This document shows positions 44,518 to 53,570 of a stretch of 64,000 nt of DNA, piece by piece. Under the pieces are notes generated by a model. The model saw only the letters and a program-made list of their open reading frames with translations, ran no database searches and was not told where the DNA came from. This DNA is from Synechococcus sp. A18-25c (GTDB lineage: Bacteria > Cyanobacteriota > Cyanobacteriia > PCC-6307 > Cyanobiaceae). The first letter of the stretch is position 1, and the number at the start of each line of letters is the position of its first letter. The DNA is taken from positions 868,001 through 932,000 of the forward strand of contig NZ_CP047957.1 of the NCBI RefSeq assembly GCF_014280035.1, in the 5' to 3' direction. The translations under genes and the position numbers were made by a program.

Positions 44518-46308
44518 TCAAATCTGTATTCCTGCCGGGATGGTGTCGATCAAGCGCTTCAGTGCTTCTTCATGCGGAAGCGTCTCACTGGCTCGTGTTG
44601 CTCGCTCAACCAGCTCCACCCGGCCCTCGGCAGCATCACGTCCGACCACGATCCGCCAGGGAACGCCAATCAGATCCGCGTCCTTGAACTTCACTCCAGC
44701 CCGTTCGCCGCGATCATCAAGGAGCGCATCGAGTCCAGCGCTTTTGAGTTGTTGATACAGGGATTCGCCCAGCTCAAGCTGGGTGCTGTCCTTCAGGTTC
44801 GCGACGACGACGATCACCTGAAATGGAGCGATGGCCACAGGCCAGCAAATGCCAGCGTCATCGTGATGTTGTTCGACCGCTGCCTGCGCAAGCCGTGAGA
44901 TGCCGATGCCGTAGCACCCCATCAGCAGGGATTCCTGTTTGCCTTCCTTATTAGTGAAACGCGCGTCTAAGGCATCGGAGTATTTGCGACCTAGCTGGAA
45001 GATGTGGCCGACTTCGATGCCGCGTCTCTCCCCCAGCGTGGCCTCTGCGTTATGGATGCAGCGATCGCCTGATTGGGCATTGCGCACATCCGCGGAATGC
45101 TGTTTCGGCATCGATGACCAGCTGGCTCCCCAACGATGTTGATCCGAGACATTGGAGCCGCAGACGAAACGCTCGACCTCGAGAGCCGTCGGATCTGCTA
45201 GCCGTTCAAAACGGCCTTCCCAGCGGCGGGCTCCTCTTAGAGCGGCGTCGTCCAGATCAGGGCCCAGGGATCCGAAGGCCAAAGGTGCCAGTCCCTGCTG
45301 GCGGACCTGATCGGGCGTGGCCGGAGCGACATCCAGCACGGTTGATTCCAGGAGGCGGGTGAGCGTGTTGGTCAGCTTGACCTCATTCAGTTCCTGGTCG
45401 CCGCGAAGGCTCACAAGGACCGGTTGTTCGCGTCCGTCTTCCAATCTCGCCACGAGCACCAGCACTTTGATGATTTGGGTGGGACTGAATTCGTGGGCCG
45501 AACAAAGTTGCTCAATGGTGGTCTGCCCAGGTGTTTTCAGAGTGCGCTCGTCTCCGGCTGGCAGAGCCTCGGCCGGCGGTGGAATGGAGACAGCTTTCTC
45601 TTGGTTGGCGGCATAGCTGCCATCCGAGCTGGTCAAGATGAGGTCTTCGCCGGCATCGGCGGTGACCATGAACTCCTGGGAGGCAGCCCCTCCAATGGCG
45701 CCGCTGTCGGCATCCACGCCAACGGCATCGAGCCCGCATCGCTCGAAGATGCGTTGATAAGCTCCCGCCATTGCCGCATAGGTCTCCTGCAGGTCTGTCT
45801 CGTCGGCGTGGAAGGAGTAGGCGTCCTTCATGATGAATTCCCGTCCGCGCATTAACCCGAACCGGGGACGGATCTCATCCCTGAACTTCGTCTGGATCTG
45901 ATAGAGGGTGACGGGTAATTGTCGGTAGGAACGCAGCAGGTCGCCTGCCAATTCGGTGATCACCTCTTCATGGGTTGGGCCGAGGCCGAGGCGTCTCTGC
46001 TGTCGATCTTCGAGGTGAAACATGATTCCTTCGCCTGCCGTGTAGCCCTGCCAGCGACCGCTCCGTTCCCAAAGCTCGGCAGGTTGCAGCTGTGGCAGCA
46101 GTGTTTCGAGAGCACCAAGTGCGTCAAGCTCGTCGCGCACAATCGCGCTGATTTTGCGCAAAACCCTCCACATCAGCGGGAGGTAGGCGTAGATACCTGA
46201 TCCGACGCGTCGGATGTATCCACCGCGGATCAGCAGTTGATGTGACGGAATCTCTGCATCTGCGGGGACATCCCGCAACGTCACCAGCGTGAGGCGGGAG
46301 ACGCGCAT
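44518..46308 (-). CDS. proS: Prolyl-tRNA synthetase, bacterial type
   Basis: 596 residues (the upstream Met at 46311 is an alternative). Class II motifs: GSGIYAYLPLMWRVLRKI, FRDEIRPRFGLMRGREFIMK (motif 2) and LMGCYGIGISRL (motif 3). The INS editing domain lies between motifs 2 and 3 (about residues 220-390), so mischarged Ala-tRNA-Pro can be cleared. The C-terminal anticodon domain ends HEEALKRLIDTIPAGI. Starts the unit with psb27 and purA. Confidence 0.96.
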   Translation of the reverse strand: MRVSRLTLVTLRDVPADAEIPSHQLLIRGGYIRRVGSGIYAYLPLMWRVLRKISAIVRDELDALGALETLLPQLQPAELWERSGRWQGYTAGEGIMFHLEDRQQRRLGLGPTHEEVITELAGDLLRSYRQLPVTLYQIQTKFRDEIRPRFGLMRGREFIMKDAYSFHADETDLQETYAAMAGAYQRIFERCGLDAVGVDADSGAIGGAASQEFMVTADAGEDLILTSSDGSYAANQEKAVSIPPPAEALPAGDERTLKTPGQTTIEQLCSAHEFSPTQIIKVLVLVARLEDGREQPVLVSLRGDQELNEVKLTNTLTRLLESTVLDVAPATPDQVRQQGLAPLAFGSLGPDLDDAALRGARRWEGRFERLADPTALEVERFVCGSNVSDQHRWGASWSSMPKQHSADVRNAQSGDRCIHNAEATLGERRGIEVGHIFQLGRKYSDALDARFTNKEGKQESLLMGCYGIGISRLAQAAVEQHHDDAGICWPVAIAPFQVIVVVANLKDSTQLELGESLYQQLKSAGLDALLDDRGERAGVKFKDADLIGVPWRIVVGRDAAEGRVELVERATRASETLPHEEALKRLIDTIPAGIQI

Positions 46309-46453
46309 CACATCACTTCAAGGGTGTGTTGGAAGTTATCACCCGCAAGAAAACGGTCGATTCTGGAACTGTCTCTTTCGCTGTGATCGACGCTGGCGTC
46401 CTGAGTCTCAGCTGCTAAGGTCTGCGGATTCCAAGCTGTCCCAGCGCTGTCTC

Positions 46454-46918
46454 ATGTTTCCTCGGCCGCTCGATGTTTCGGTGCCCTCTGTCACCGAATC
46501 TGGAGAATTACGAGGCGATGCTGGAGCTGCTCTTTCGCAATCGGATGCTTTGGTTGGCATCGATGATGTTCAGAAATCTCTGAATCGTTCACGCGCATCT
46601 GTTTATCGCTACACGAACACTGACCCCCGCAATCTCAACCCCCCTTTCAACCCTCGCAAGCTCAATCCTGAATACAGGAGCGATCAGAAAGATCCCCTTT
46701 TATTTCACCCCAACGAGGTTGCTCGCTTTGCTAAGGACGTCCTGAGGATTAAAGAAGTCACTGTTGAAGTTCTCAACTCTCCGTCCACGGCCACTCAGCA
46801 AGTGCTAGGAGCCATCCTGGAAGAACTTCGTTTGATTCGCAGCCGGCTGGACGGACTCCCTGAAGCGCCTTCAGATCTTGCTTCCCGCAGGGATCGTCAG
46901 GATCGGCCTGCTGCATAA
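46454..46918 (+). CDS. Possible HTH protein (154 aa)
   Basis: From ATG 46454. GIDDVQKSLNRSRASVYRYTN resembles a helix-turn-helix, with S-R-A-S-V-Y-R-Y as a recognition helix. It is followed by NLNPPFNPRKLNPEYRSD and a second helical part. No receiver or ligand domain is present. Could be a small DNA-binding regulator; I do not recognise an established family. Divergent from proS across about 145 bases. Confidence 0.62.
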   Translation: MFPRPLDVSVPSVTESGELRGDAGAALSQSDALVGIDDVQKSLNRSRASVYRYTNTDPRNLNPPFNPRKLNPEYRSDQKDPLLFHPNEVARFAKDVLRIKEVTVEVLNSPSTATQQVLGAILEELRLIRSRLDGLPEAPSDLASRRDRQDRPAA

Positions 46919-47053
46919 GCGTTCCATGAGTGGCAGAATGCAGGTGAAATTGATCGCCTGATCCCTTTCATCTCCCCACCGGTAGCTTCTCGAGGTTTCG
47001 GTGTCTTCAGCGCTTCAAGCTCTGAAGTGTGGGATGTCCTCGATAACCACTGA

Positions 47054-47281
47054 ATGGACCCTGAGCCTGCCCCCCAATCGCCTGCGCACCCAGCGCAGCT
47101 CGTGTCTGTTCCTGCTCTCGCTCTTCTCGGCTTCACCCTTGCCATCACCGGTTTAGGCGTTCCGCTTGCTGCCGTGTTGACCGACCGCCCCAACCATTCC
47201 TCCATCGCTGTTCAGGAGAGTCATGGATCTCAGGGCCCTTACACCCTCACCCTCTCCAGGGCTGATCAATCTGATCGTTGA
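47054..47281 (+). CDS. Small single-helix membrane protein (75 aa), tentative
   Basis: A Pro/Ala-rich start ([16 protein letters not shown]) then one hydrophobic helix ([20 protein letters not shown]) and a short polar tail. Its end overlaps the next gene by 59 bases. No family. The helix and spacing make a real gene plausible, but evidence is weak. Confidence 0.45.
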   Translation: MDPEPAPQSPAHPAQLVSVPALALLGFTLAITGLGVPLAAVLTDRPNHSSIAVQESHGSQGPYTLTLSRADQSDR

Positions 47282-47735
47282 GATTCCTGCCGGAAGCAGC
47301 AACAAATATGAATACCTTGAAGAAGCTGGAGTGATGGCCTTGGACCGCGTTCTCCACTCAGCGGTTCGATACCCCTTTGATTACGGCTTCGTCCCGAACA
47401 CTCTGGCTGAGGATGGATCTCCTCTCGATGCCATGGTCATCATGGCGGAGCCCACGTTTGCTGGTTGCTTAATTCATGCCAGGCCGATCGGTGTGCTCGA
47501 CATGCACGACATGGGTCATTACGACGGCAAGATTCTGTGTGTTCCAGCTGCCGATCCTCGTCAAAGCAGCATTCAGAGCATTCGCCAGATTGCACCCAGT
47601 CAGCTGGAAGACGTGGCTGAATTCTTTCGTACCTATAAGAATATGGAAGGTCGTGTGACCAGCATCGGCGGCTGGCGAGACGTGGATGCTGTGCAGCCTC
47701 TGCTTGAGACCTGTGTCGCAGCGGCAGCCCGATAA
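47223..47735 (+). CDS. Inorganic pyrophosphatase, family I (copy 2, changed active site)
   Basis: 170 residues, the length of standard bacterial PPases. [58 protein letters not shown] and YKNMEGR align with the family. The canonical DGDPxD is DGSPLD here: the middle Asp (Asp67 in E. coli numbering) is Ser. The other metal-site Asp residues remain. Activity may be reduced or altered. Copy 1 at 27558 keeps DGDPLD. Confidence 0.85.
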   Translation: MDLRALTPSPSPGLINLIVEIPAGSSNKYEYLEEAGVMALDRVLHSAVRYPFDYGFVPNTLAEDGSPLDAMVIMAEPTFAGCLIHARPIGVLDMHDMGHYDGKILCVPAADPRQSSIQSIRQIAPSQLEDVAEFFRTYKNMEGRVTSIGGWRDVDAVQPLLETCVAAAAR

Positions 47736-47843
47736 CCCGAGCTGTGATTTTTCCCTTCAAAGGCGGCGGACGAGCTTGGCTGTTTTGCCTCCTCCCATTG
47801 GTTGATTGCTGTAAATTGAGCCACCGACATTTCAGGACGCCCC

Positions 47844-48203
47844 GTGCCCACCATCCGTTTCGAGCAGGAAGGCCAACAGGTCGGCTGTATTGAAGGTGCC
47901 AATCTGCGGAAAGCGGCTCTCTCGGCCGGTGTGAATCCCTACAAAGGTTTGAACAACCTCAACAACTGCGGTGGTGTCGGTCAGTGCGGCACCTGTGTGA
48001 TTGAAGTGATCGAAGGCGCGCAGAACCTCTCACCACGAAGTGATGTCGAGGAGGTTTACTTGGCTGACCGGCCGGCGAACTATCGCCTCAGCTGCCGCAC
48101 CAGCGTCAATGGTGACGTCACGGTTCGCACCCGTCCTCAAGACGGTGTTGGTCAGGGCTCCAACAGCCTGATCGGTGCTGTGAAGAGCTTGCTCGGTCGC
48201 TGA
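47844..48203 (+). CDS. Plant-type [2Fe-2S] ferredoxin
   Basis: 119 residues from GTG 47844. The cluster ligands are Cys42, 48, 51 and 84 (NCGGVGQCGTC and RLSCRT), matching C-x5-C-x2-C-xn-C rather than the C-x4-C-x2-C of PetF. The fold carries strands before and after. It is therefore an accessory ferredoxin rather than the main photosynthetic electron carrier. A basic C-terminal tail of about 25 residues is an extension. The next gene starts five bases later. Confidence 0.88.
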   Translation: MPTIRFEQEGQQVGCIEGANLRKAALSAGVNPYKGLNNLNNCGGVGQCGTCVIEVIEGAQNLSPRSDVEEVYLADRPANYRLSCRTSVNGDVTVRTRPQDGVGQGSNSLIGAVKSLLGR

Positions 48204-48207
48204 TTCC

Positions 48208-48567
48208 TTGGCTGATTACACCGTCTTCAGCTATTCGCGCTGCAGCACGTGCCGAAAGGCCCTCACCTGGCTGGAGAGTCAGGGTCTTTCATGCGAGGTT
48301 CTCGACATCACGCTTGAGCCGCCCTCCATTGATTGGCTCTCTAAGGCTGCCGATCAGTTCGGCAGTCTCAAACCGCTGTTCAATACCAGTGGCCAGAGTT
48401 ATCGCGCCCTTGGTGCCGCCGCCGTCAAGGCCATGACCCATGACCAGGCACTACAAGCCCTCGCCTCCGATGGGAAGTTGATCAAGCGACCCTTTCTTCG
48501 CGGCCCTGATGGCCGTTTTTTGACGGGATTCAAGCCTGAGATTTGGGAGGCTGAACTGTTGGGTTGA
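48208..48567 (+). CDS. ArsC/Spx-family thioredoxin-fold protein
   Basis: 119 residues from TTG 48208. SYSRCSTCRKALTWLESQGL shows the C-x-x-C of Spx/MgsR-type members; then KPLFNTSGQSYRALG and LIKRPFLRGPDGRFLTGF (R-P-x-x at the cis-Pro site). It could act as a redox-sensing regulator or an arsenate reductase; both are family options. Its 3' end overlaps the next, oppositely oriented gene by 38 bases. Confidence 0.88.
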   Translation: MADYTVFSYSRCSTCRKALTWLESQGLSCEVLDITLEPPSIDWLSKAADQFGSLKPLFNTSGQSYRALGAAAVKAMTHDQALQALASDGKLIKRPFLRGPDGRFLTGFKPEIWEAELLG

Positions 48568-50035
48568 AGTTCAAACCATCCAGTTCCTTGATCAGTGCAT
48601 CCACATCCTTCTGCGAGCGCAATTGCGTCATGCTGTTGCGCTTGAGTTCCTCGAGAAACGCAGCAACGAGTTCCTGACTGCGTTCCAGCACGGGGCCTTG
48701 TTCCAAGGTTCTGGCGAGTTCTTCCCAAAAACGATCCACCGTCTGAATGCCAAGGTCCTGAAGTACCTGGTCTTTCTGACCCAGTCGATCGCCGGCGCGG
48801 CGCGAAAGGCTGAGCAGTGAATCGACCAAGCCATTGGAGAGCTGATGGCTGAGGCGGTCTTCGGCGCGTTCCATCCCCGGGAGAGCTCGGAGTGAGGAGG
48901 GAATCGCGGTCTCCTCCAGATTCCGCCGTAAGGCATGGCTGACAAGCGCTACCAATTGTGGACGCATGGCTGGCCCCACTTGCGTCAGCACGAGTGGCAG
49001 CCAGAGTCTCAGCAATTCTGCTAGTTCCCTCTCTCCGTCGTCATCGACGCTTTGGTGGCTGCACAGCCTTCGGATCTGGTCCGGCCAGCGGGGTGAGCGC
49101 ACGGCATCCTGGGCGGCATCCAGGGTTCGAAGGGTGATCACTTCGAATAATTCAAGAGCCAGGACCGCCACCACTCCACGACTGACCGCAGCCCGCAGGG
49201 GCTCCAGCTGAATCATGCGTGTGCTGGACAGACGTTCGGTGACCGGCACCACCCGTAGCAATCTCCAGAAAGGGATCAGCAGTGGCAGATCGATCCAGCG
49301 GCGCAGTAGGGCATCCCGCCAGGCAATCGCGGGAAAGCGTCGTTTCAGGCGAACGGCCCGCAAGACAATGTCCAGCAGGAAGAGGATTTGAAAGGGAAAA
49401 TCAATCCGCCAGGACAAGTCGACCGGTTGCCCGTTCTCATCGGTTCCGCGCCAATAGTTTGTGGCGACCAGGGGCAGGATGCTGTCTTGCCAAAAACGCT
49501 TTTCGTCGTCCCAGTTCTCTGGTGTCAGATGACTTTCCCCCAGCAGATAGGCGGCGGACTGCTTGGCCGAATCCATGTCGGCTCTCGCCCGGAGACGACT
49601 CTTGAGCTTCTCCAATGAACCCGTTTTATTCGAGGCCACGAACGGGTTTTCATCGATCAGCTGACTGCTCTTCACCACCATTTCCAGTCTCAGCTGGCGT
49701 GCTGCTGGGCTGTTGATGCCGCTTGATGCAGCGGTGGCTTCCAGTTGCTGAAAATGCCTGAGGTAGGACTCAGTGTCTGGGTGGGGTTCGATGCCTTTCA
49801 CCCGGTCGTAGACCTTGGTGAGGTTTGGCAGCCAGGGCAGTGGAACCGCGAGGCCAATCGTGGGAAGAGGATAGAGAGTTCGCTGCAACCAGAAGTTGCG
49901 CAATGGCACATAGGTCACGTCGAACACGACCCAGGTCAGGTTCACCGCGGCGATGGCAGCGATCGTCCGATCCCATCTCAGCCAAAATCGGCGGCTCGCT
50001 GTTGGTTTCGCGCTTTGCCACCGGGGTCGGACCAT
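48530..50035 (-). CDS. Large cyanobacterial hypothetical membrane protein
   Basis: 501 residues. Hydrophobic helices lie near residues 25-60 (TIAAIAAVNLTWVVFDVTYV), 215-235 (FQILFLLDIVLRAV), 245-265 and 285-305. The second half is mostly helical and soluble, e.g. REMADLLRLWLPLVLTQ-like and ELVAAFLEELKR. The layout (early membrane part, R-x-x-R-x-x-D-L helix WRDALLRRWIDLPLLIPFWR) recalls voltage-sensor-type ion channels, though no pore loop is seen. No confident family. Convergent with the Spx-like gene. Confidence 0.7.
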   Translation of the reverse strand: MVRPRWQSAKPTASRRFWLRWDRTIAAIAAVNLTWVVFDVTYVPLRNFWLQRTLYPLPTIGLAVPLPWLPNLTKVYDRVKGIEPHPDTESYLRHFQQLEATAASSGINSPAARQLRLEMVVKSSQLIDENPFVASNKTGSLEKLKSRLRARADMDSAKQSAAYLLGESHLTPENWDDEKRFWQDSILPLVATNYWRGTDENGQPVDLSWRIDFPFQILFLLDIVLRAVRLKRRFPAIAWRDALLRRWIDLPLLIPFWRLLRVVPVTERLSSTRMIQLEPLRAAVSRGVVAVLALELFEVITLRTLDAAQDAVRSPRWPDQIRRLCSHQSVDDDGERELAELLRLWLPLVLTQVGPAMRPQLVALVSHALRRNLEETAIPSSLRALPGMERAEDRLSHQLSNGLVDSLLSLSRRAGDRLGQKDQVLQDLGIQTVDRFWEELARTLEQGPVLERSQELVAAFLEELKRNSMTQLRSQKDVDALIKELDGLNFNPTVQPPKSQA

Positions 50036-50086
50036 GGGCGTACTCCGCTGACTTCAGGCTAGGAGGCCAGCGCCATCAGGCCTATC

Positions 50087-50848
50087 TTGGGTGCTCAAAC
50101 GCTTCATCTGGGTTTCTTGCCTGACCCTCAGCCCGACGCCTCATCCAAAGGAGCTGAGTCTCCCCCGGGTTCCTCGCCATCGCCTGCCCCTGCTTCGACC
50201 CGCAAAGCGCATCCCTTTTGGGATTTCTGGGGTCCAGTGCTGTTCACGCTGGCGTTGTATTTCGGCATCCGGCACTACGTGGCTGAGGCACGGTTCATCC
50301 CTTCGGGCTCAATGCTGCCCGGTCTGCAAATTCAGGATCGCTTGTTGGTCGAGAAACTCACCTTCGCAGGCCGGTCACCGCGTCGCGGCGAAATTGTTGT
50401 GTTCAACTCTCCGCATGCGTTTGATCCAGCGTTGAAAACCACCGAATCTCCACCAGTGTTCCGCTGCGCTCTGGCCAATTTCCCGCTGATTGGATTGATC
50501 CCTGGCGTGAGCCAGCCCGCCTGTGATGCCTACATCAAGCGTGTGGTTGCCATCGGTGGTGATCAAGTGACCGTCAACCCGCGCGGTGCCGTGACCGTCA
50601 ATGGAGTTGCACTGGATGAGCCGTATGTCACCAACTACTGCGACGTGGACGATCAGGGCATGAGCCTCTGCCGCACGCTGAATGTGACGGTGCCTGAAGG
50701 CCACGTGCTGGTCTTGGGTGACAACCGAGCCAACAGTTGGGATGGCCGTTACTGGCCTGGCGGGCCCTTTCTTCCTGAGGATGAAATCATCGGTCGTGCG
50801 TTCTGGCGGTTCTGGCCCCTTAACCGCAGTGGCTCTTTGGGGTCCTGA
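50087..50848 (+). CDS. lepB: Signal peptidase I
   Basis: 253 residues from TTG 50087; the first 40 are Pro/Ser-rich and poorly conserved, so the start is uncertain. One membrane anchor (WGPVLFTLALYFGIRHYVAE) precedes the catalytic Ser in RFIPSGSMLPGLQI and Lys in AYIKRVVAIGGDQV, then VLGDNRANSWDGRYWP. It cleaves signal peptides on the periplasmic or lumenal side. Divergent from the large membrane gene; overlaps the DHOase-like gene by 29 bases at the 3' end. Confidence 0.94.
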   Translation: MGAQTLHLGFLPDPQPDASSKGAESPPGSSPSPAPASTRKAHPFWDFWGPVLFTLALYFGIRHYVAEARFIPSGSMLPGLQIQDRLLVEKLTFAGRSPRRGEIVVFNSPHAFDPALKTTESPPVFRCALANFPLIGLIPGVSQPACDAYIKRVVAIGGDQVTVNPRGAVTVNGVALDEPYVTNYCDVDDQGMSLCRTLNVTVPEGHVLVLGDNRANSWDGRYWPGGPFLPEDEIIGRAFWRFWPLNRSGSLGS

Positions 50849-52097
50849 GGCCGCAGGCCACCACTTTTCCCTTGACGGCTCGATGCAGCCAGGGTTGGTT
50901 GGCTGCTTTTGATGCCGAAGGATCATCACGCGATGGCGCCCAAGTCTGCTCGGGGTCGAACAACAGCCAGCGGTTGCTTCCGAGCGCGAGCTGCTCCGGT
51001 GTTCGTCCCAGCAATGTCGCCGGCTTAAAGCTCAGGATGTCCCAAAGCTCTTCGGCGCTCCATCCGCGCGTCACGACCAAGGCCTGCCAAAGAGCGGGCA
51101 GCACGTGTTGATGGCCGGCGACCCCCCGTTGACGCTGATCCGGCGGCAGCAGACATTCCTCGTCATCCAAGGGCAGGGCATGCACCGCAACGGCGTCAAT
51201 CACTCCGTTGCGCAGGCCTTCGATCAGGCCCTGCCGGTCTGCGTCATCGCCTAGGGATGGCGAGACGAACCAAGAGGCCGCGGTTGCGGCACTGTCGCTG
51301 CTGCTCTGGATTAAGTGCCACCAACTCACGGTTGAACCGGGACGCTTGGGCTGTCGCTGGAGGAGGTCGACGCTTGTCGCTGTCGATACCCCCATCACCA
51401 TCAGCCTTCGCTCGGGATGTTCTTGTTGGAGCTGAGCGAGCTGGCTGAGGGGAACCGTTTCACTACTCAGCGGATCACCCGGCCATCCGGCTCTTAGCGC
51501 TTCCGGACCTTCACGCAGCAGGCCTTCGCCCCGCAGGTTGAGGTCAAGGGGCGAGATCAGTAGCGGTGCTGATCCGCACTCCCCCAGAGTGAGTGCTCGA
51601 TCGATCAAGGCCATGGATGGGATCGCACCACCGTCGGACAGTCCGACAGCACCGGCTTCAATCAGATCGGCATGGGGGGTGAGCTGCTCACCCTCTCCTC
51701 CTTGACTGAAACCTGCCCAGAGATGCACGTCCACATCGCAGTCTTTCAATTCAAAGCCATGCAGATGTTCCGGACGTTCGCGACGAGTCTCGCCATCCGG
51801 CAGGAGAGCGATCTGGCCGAAGCCGCCAGCCCCGGCGGATCGCATGAGGCTGTTGAGGGTCTCACCCTGGCCCTGAAACGGGGCGGGCAGAAACGAATGT
51901 GCATCCACCAGGCAGGGTGCAAGCAGTTGCTGTCCGGCGTCTTGCACGGTGATGTTGGCTGCATGAGCAGCCGCACGAGCAGCCTCGCCGAGTGCTTCCA
52001 GCCGGCCATCCCGCAAGAGCGCAGCACCACCGATCTCAACGGCATGACCCGGGCCCTTGAGCACCTGGACGGGGTCGAGCAGCAGCATCTCGGTCAT
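50820..52097 (-). CDS. Degenerate dihydroorotase (PyrC-like), probably non-catalytic
   Basis: 425 residues from ATG 52097. Overall dihydroorotase/TIM-barrel amidohydrolase pattern is clear (LLAPCLVDAHSFL, IEAGAVGLSDGGAIPSMALI, LRNGVIDAVAVHALPLDDEE). The metal ligands are lost: D-x-H-x-H is D-A-H-S-F, the H-x-E-D block is SPLDLNLRGEG, the third-strand His is gone and A-T-D-H-A-P-H is A-V-H-A-L-P-L. Family precedent (PyrX-type pseudo-DHOases) suggests a structural partner of aspartate carbamoyltransferase. That is inference. Confidence 0.82.
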   Translation of the reverse strand: MTEMLLLDPVQVLKGPGHAVEIGGAALLRDGRLEALGEAARAAAHAANITVQDAGQQLLAPCLVDAHSFLPAPFQGQGETLNSLMRSAGAGGFGQIALLPDGETRRERPEHLHGFELKDCDVDVHLWAGFSQGGEGEQLTPHADLIEAGAVGLSDGGAIPSMALIDRALTLGECGSAPLLISPLDLNLRGEGLLREGPEALRAGWPGDPLSSETVPLSQLAQLQQEHPERRLMVMGVSTATSVDLLQRQPKRPGSTVSWWHLIQSSSDSAATAASWFVSPSLGDDADRQGLIEGLRNGVIDAVAVHALPLDDEECLLPPDQRQRGVAGHQHVLPALWQALVVTRGWSAEELWDILSFKPATLLGRTPEQLALGSNRWLLFDPEQTWAPSRDDPSASKAANQPWLHRAVKGKVVACGLRTPKSHCG

Positions 52098-52110
52098 CGG
52101 TCTTGTGATT

Positions 52111-53466
52111 TCAGAGCGCTCCAGCGGCCGTGCGATCGAGAACCCCACCAAGGTGGGAGGTGAGATTCAGGCAAGCCACTACTGCAGGCTGCCCCGGTTC
52201 TGAGGGCATGTCGACCACCGTGACACCGCCGTTGCCTTGTTTGACAGCCCAAATGTCCGCAGGAGTAAGCCCCAGCAGATGGCAGAGGATGGTTTTGTTG
52301 ACAGCGTCATGGGCCACCACCAGCGCGGTTTCGGCAGGGTTCAGGTCCTCGGCGATCGTGTTCCAGCTCTGAACGGATCGCTCCCAGACATCCTGAATGG
52401 TTTCACCCTCAGGCATCTGGACGGTTTCCGGTGTGCGTTTCCATTCCTCGAGCAGAGCACCCCACTCCGCCTTGATTTCGGATTCCAGTTTCCCTTCCCA
52501 GAGGCCATGGCCGATTTCCACCAGACCGTCGGTTTGTTGCAGGGCGACGTCGGGATGCGACATCAGGATCCCCTCAGCTGTTTCCCTCGGACGGGTCATT
52601 GAGCTGCTGAAGGCTTTCTGAATCGGCACATCTGCCAGAAAGCCTCGGGCGGCTTCAGCCTGGGCATGGCCATTGCTGTTGAGCGGGATGTCGATCTGCC
52701 CCTGAAAGCGGCCGTCACGGTTCCAGTTGGTTTCGCCGTGCCGAACCAGGATCAGCCGTGCTCCTTTCCCTTTGGTTGGCAGTGGGGGCGTCAGGTGTGC
52801 GGTGCTGTTCAGGCATTCGATCTGCACTTGATGGCCATCACCTTTTGAGCTGAGATTGAAAATCGAGAGCGATGCATTGTCGAGGCGGAGCCGCCTGAAG
52901 CCCTGTTCCGGTTCACCGAGCAGCGTCACGATCAGGCAGCGCAGGATGGCGTTGTGCCCAACGATGAGAACGGTGTCGTTTCCATCCACAGGGTGCTTGC
53001 TGATCAGTGCGTCGAGAAACTCCCGCGCCTGTTGCATCAGCTCCTGCAGAGGTTTGTAGCGACGTCCATCGGCGCGGCTCAGCTCCAACACTTCCGGCTG
53101 ACGTTTCCAGGTGGCGAATTCCTCGGGAAAGCGCTCGGCCCGCTCGTCGGCGGTGAGTCCGCTCCAGGGTTCAAGATCAATCTCGAGCAGACCGTCGTCG
53201 AAGCTGGGCGAAAGCTTGTCATTGCGTTCAGCCAGCACACCGGCAGCTGTGGATGCCGCTCGTTTCAAAGGAGAGCTATACACCGCTGTGATCGGCACGT
53301 CAGCCAGGGCCAGGCCTGTGCGACGGGCTTGTTCCTCTCCGGTTGTGGTCAGCGTTGAGAGGTCATCACGCCCTTGAATCCGGCGCTCCACGTTGAAGCT
53401 GCTGAGACCGTGGCGAACGAGGAGAAGACGCAAGGACACCGCTTCATGCAGAGAGAGCGCCGCCAT
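52111..53466 (-). CDS. Two-domain histidine phosphatase (CA1P phosphatase / PspA type)
   Basis: 451 residues from ATG 53466. Two phosphoglycerate-mutase-like domains each carry the catalytic signature: LLLVRHGLSSFN with VYSSPLKRAAST and VLIVGHN in the first, ILVRHGETNWNRDGR with FSSSMTRPRETA and VVAHDAV in the second. Cyanobacterial homologues have been assigned as 2-carboxyarabinitol-1-phosphate phosphatase or phosphoserine phosphatase. Both domains look catalytic. The pseudo-DHOase follows 13 bases later; a CPBP protease gene diverges upstream. Confidence 0.88.
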   Translation of the reverse strand: MAALSLHEAVSLRLLLVRHGLSSFNVERRIQGRDDLSTLTTTGEEQARRTGLALADVPITAVYSSPLKRAASTAAGVLAERNDKLSPSFDDGLLEIDLEPWSGLTADERAERFPEEFATWKRQPEVLELSRADGRRYKPLQELMQQAREFLDALISKHPVDGNDTVLIVGHNAILRCLIVTLLGEPEQGFRRLRLDNASLSIFNLSSKGDGHQVQIECLNSTAHLTPPLPTKGKGARLILVRHGETNWNRDGRFQGQIDIPLNSNGHAQAEAARGFLADVPIQKAFSSSMTRPRETAEGILMSHPDVALQQTDGLVEIGHGLWEGKLESEIKAEWGALLEEWKRTPETVQMPEGETIQDVWERSVQSWNTIAEDLNPAETALVVAHDAVNKTILCHLLGLTPADIWAVKQGNGGVTVVDMPSEPGQPAVVACLNLTSHLGGVLDRTAAGAL

Positions 53467-53570
53467 CGTATTGGCGAGCCTCCATGGCTTCCTTTGGATC
53501 GTTCCTTGGATCGTGCGGTCGCCTCGCATGCCCGTGACCGAGGAGAATCTCTTGCAGTTGCTTGCGCTGT

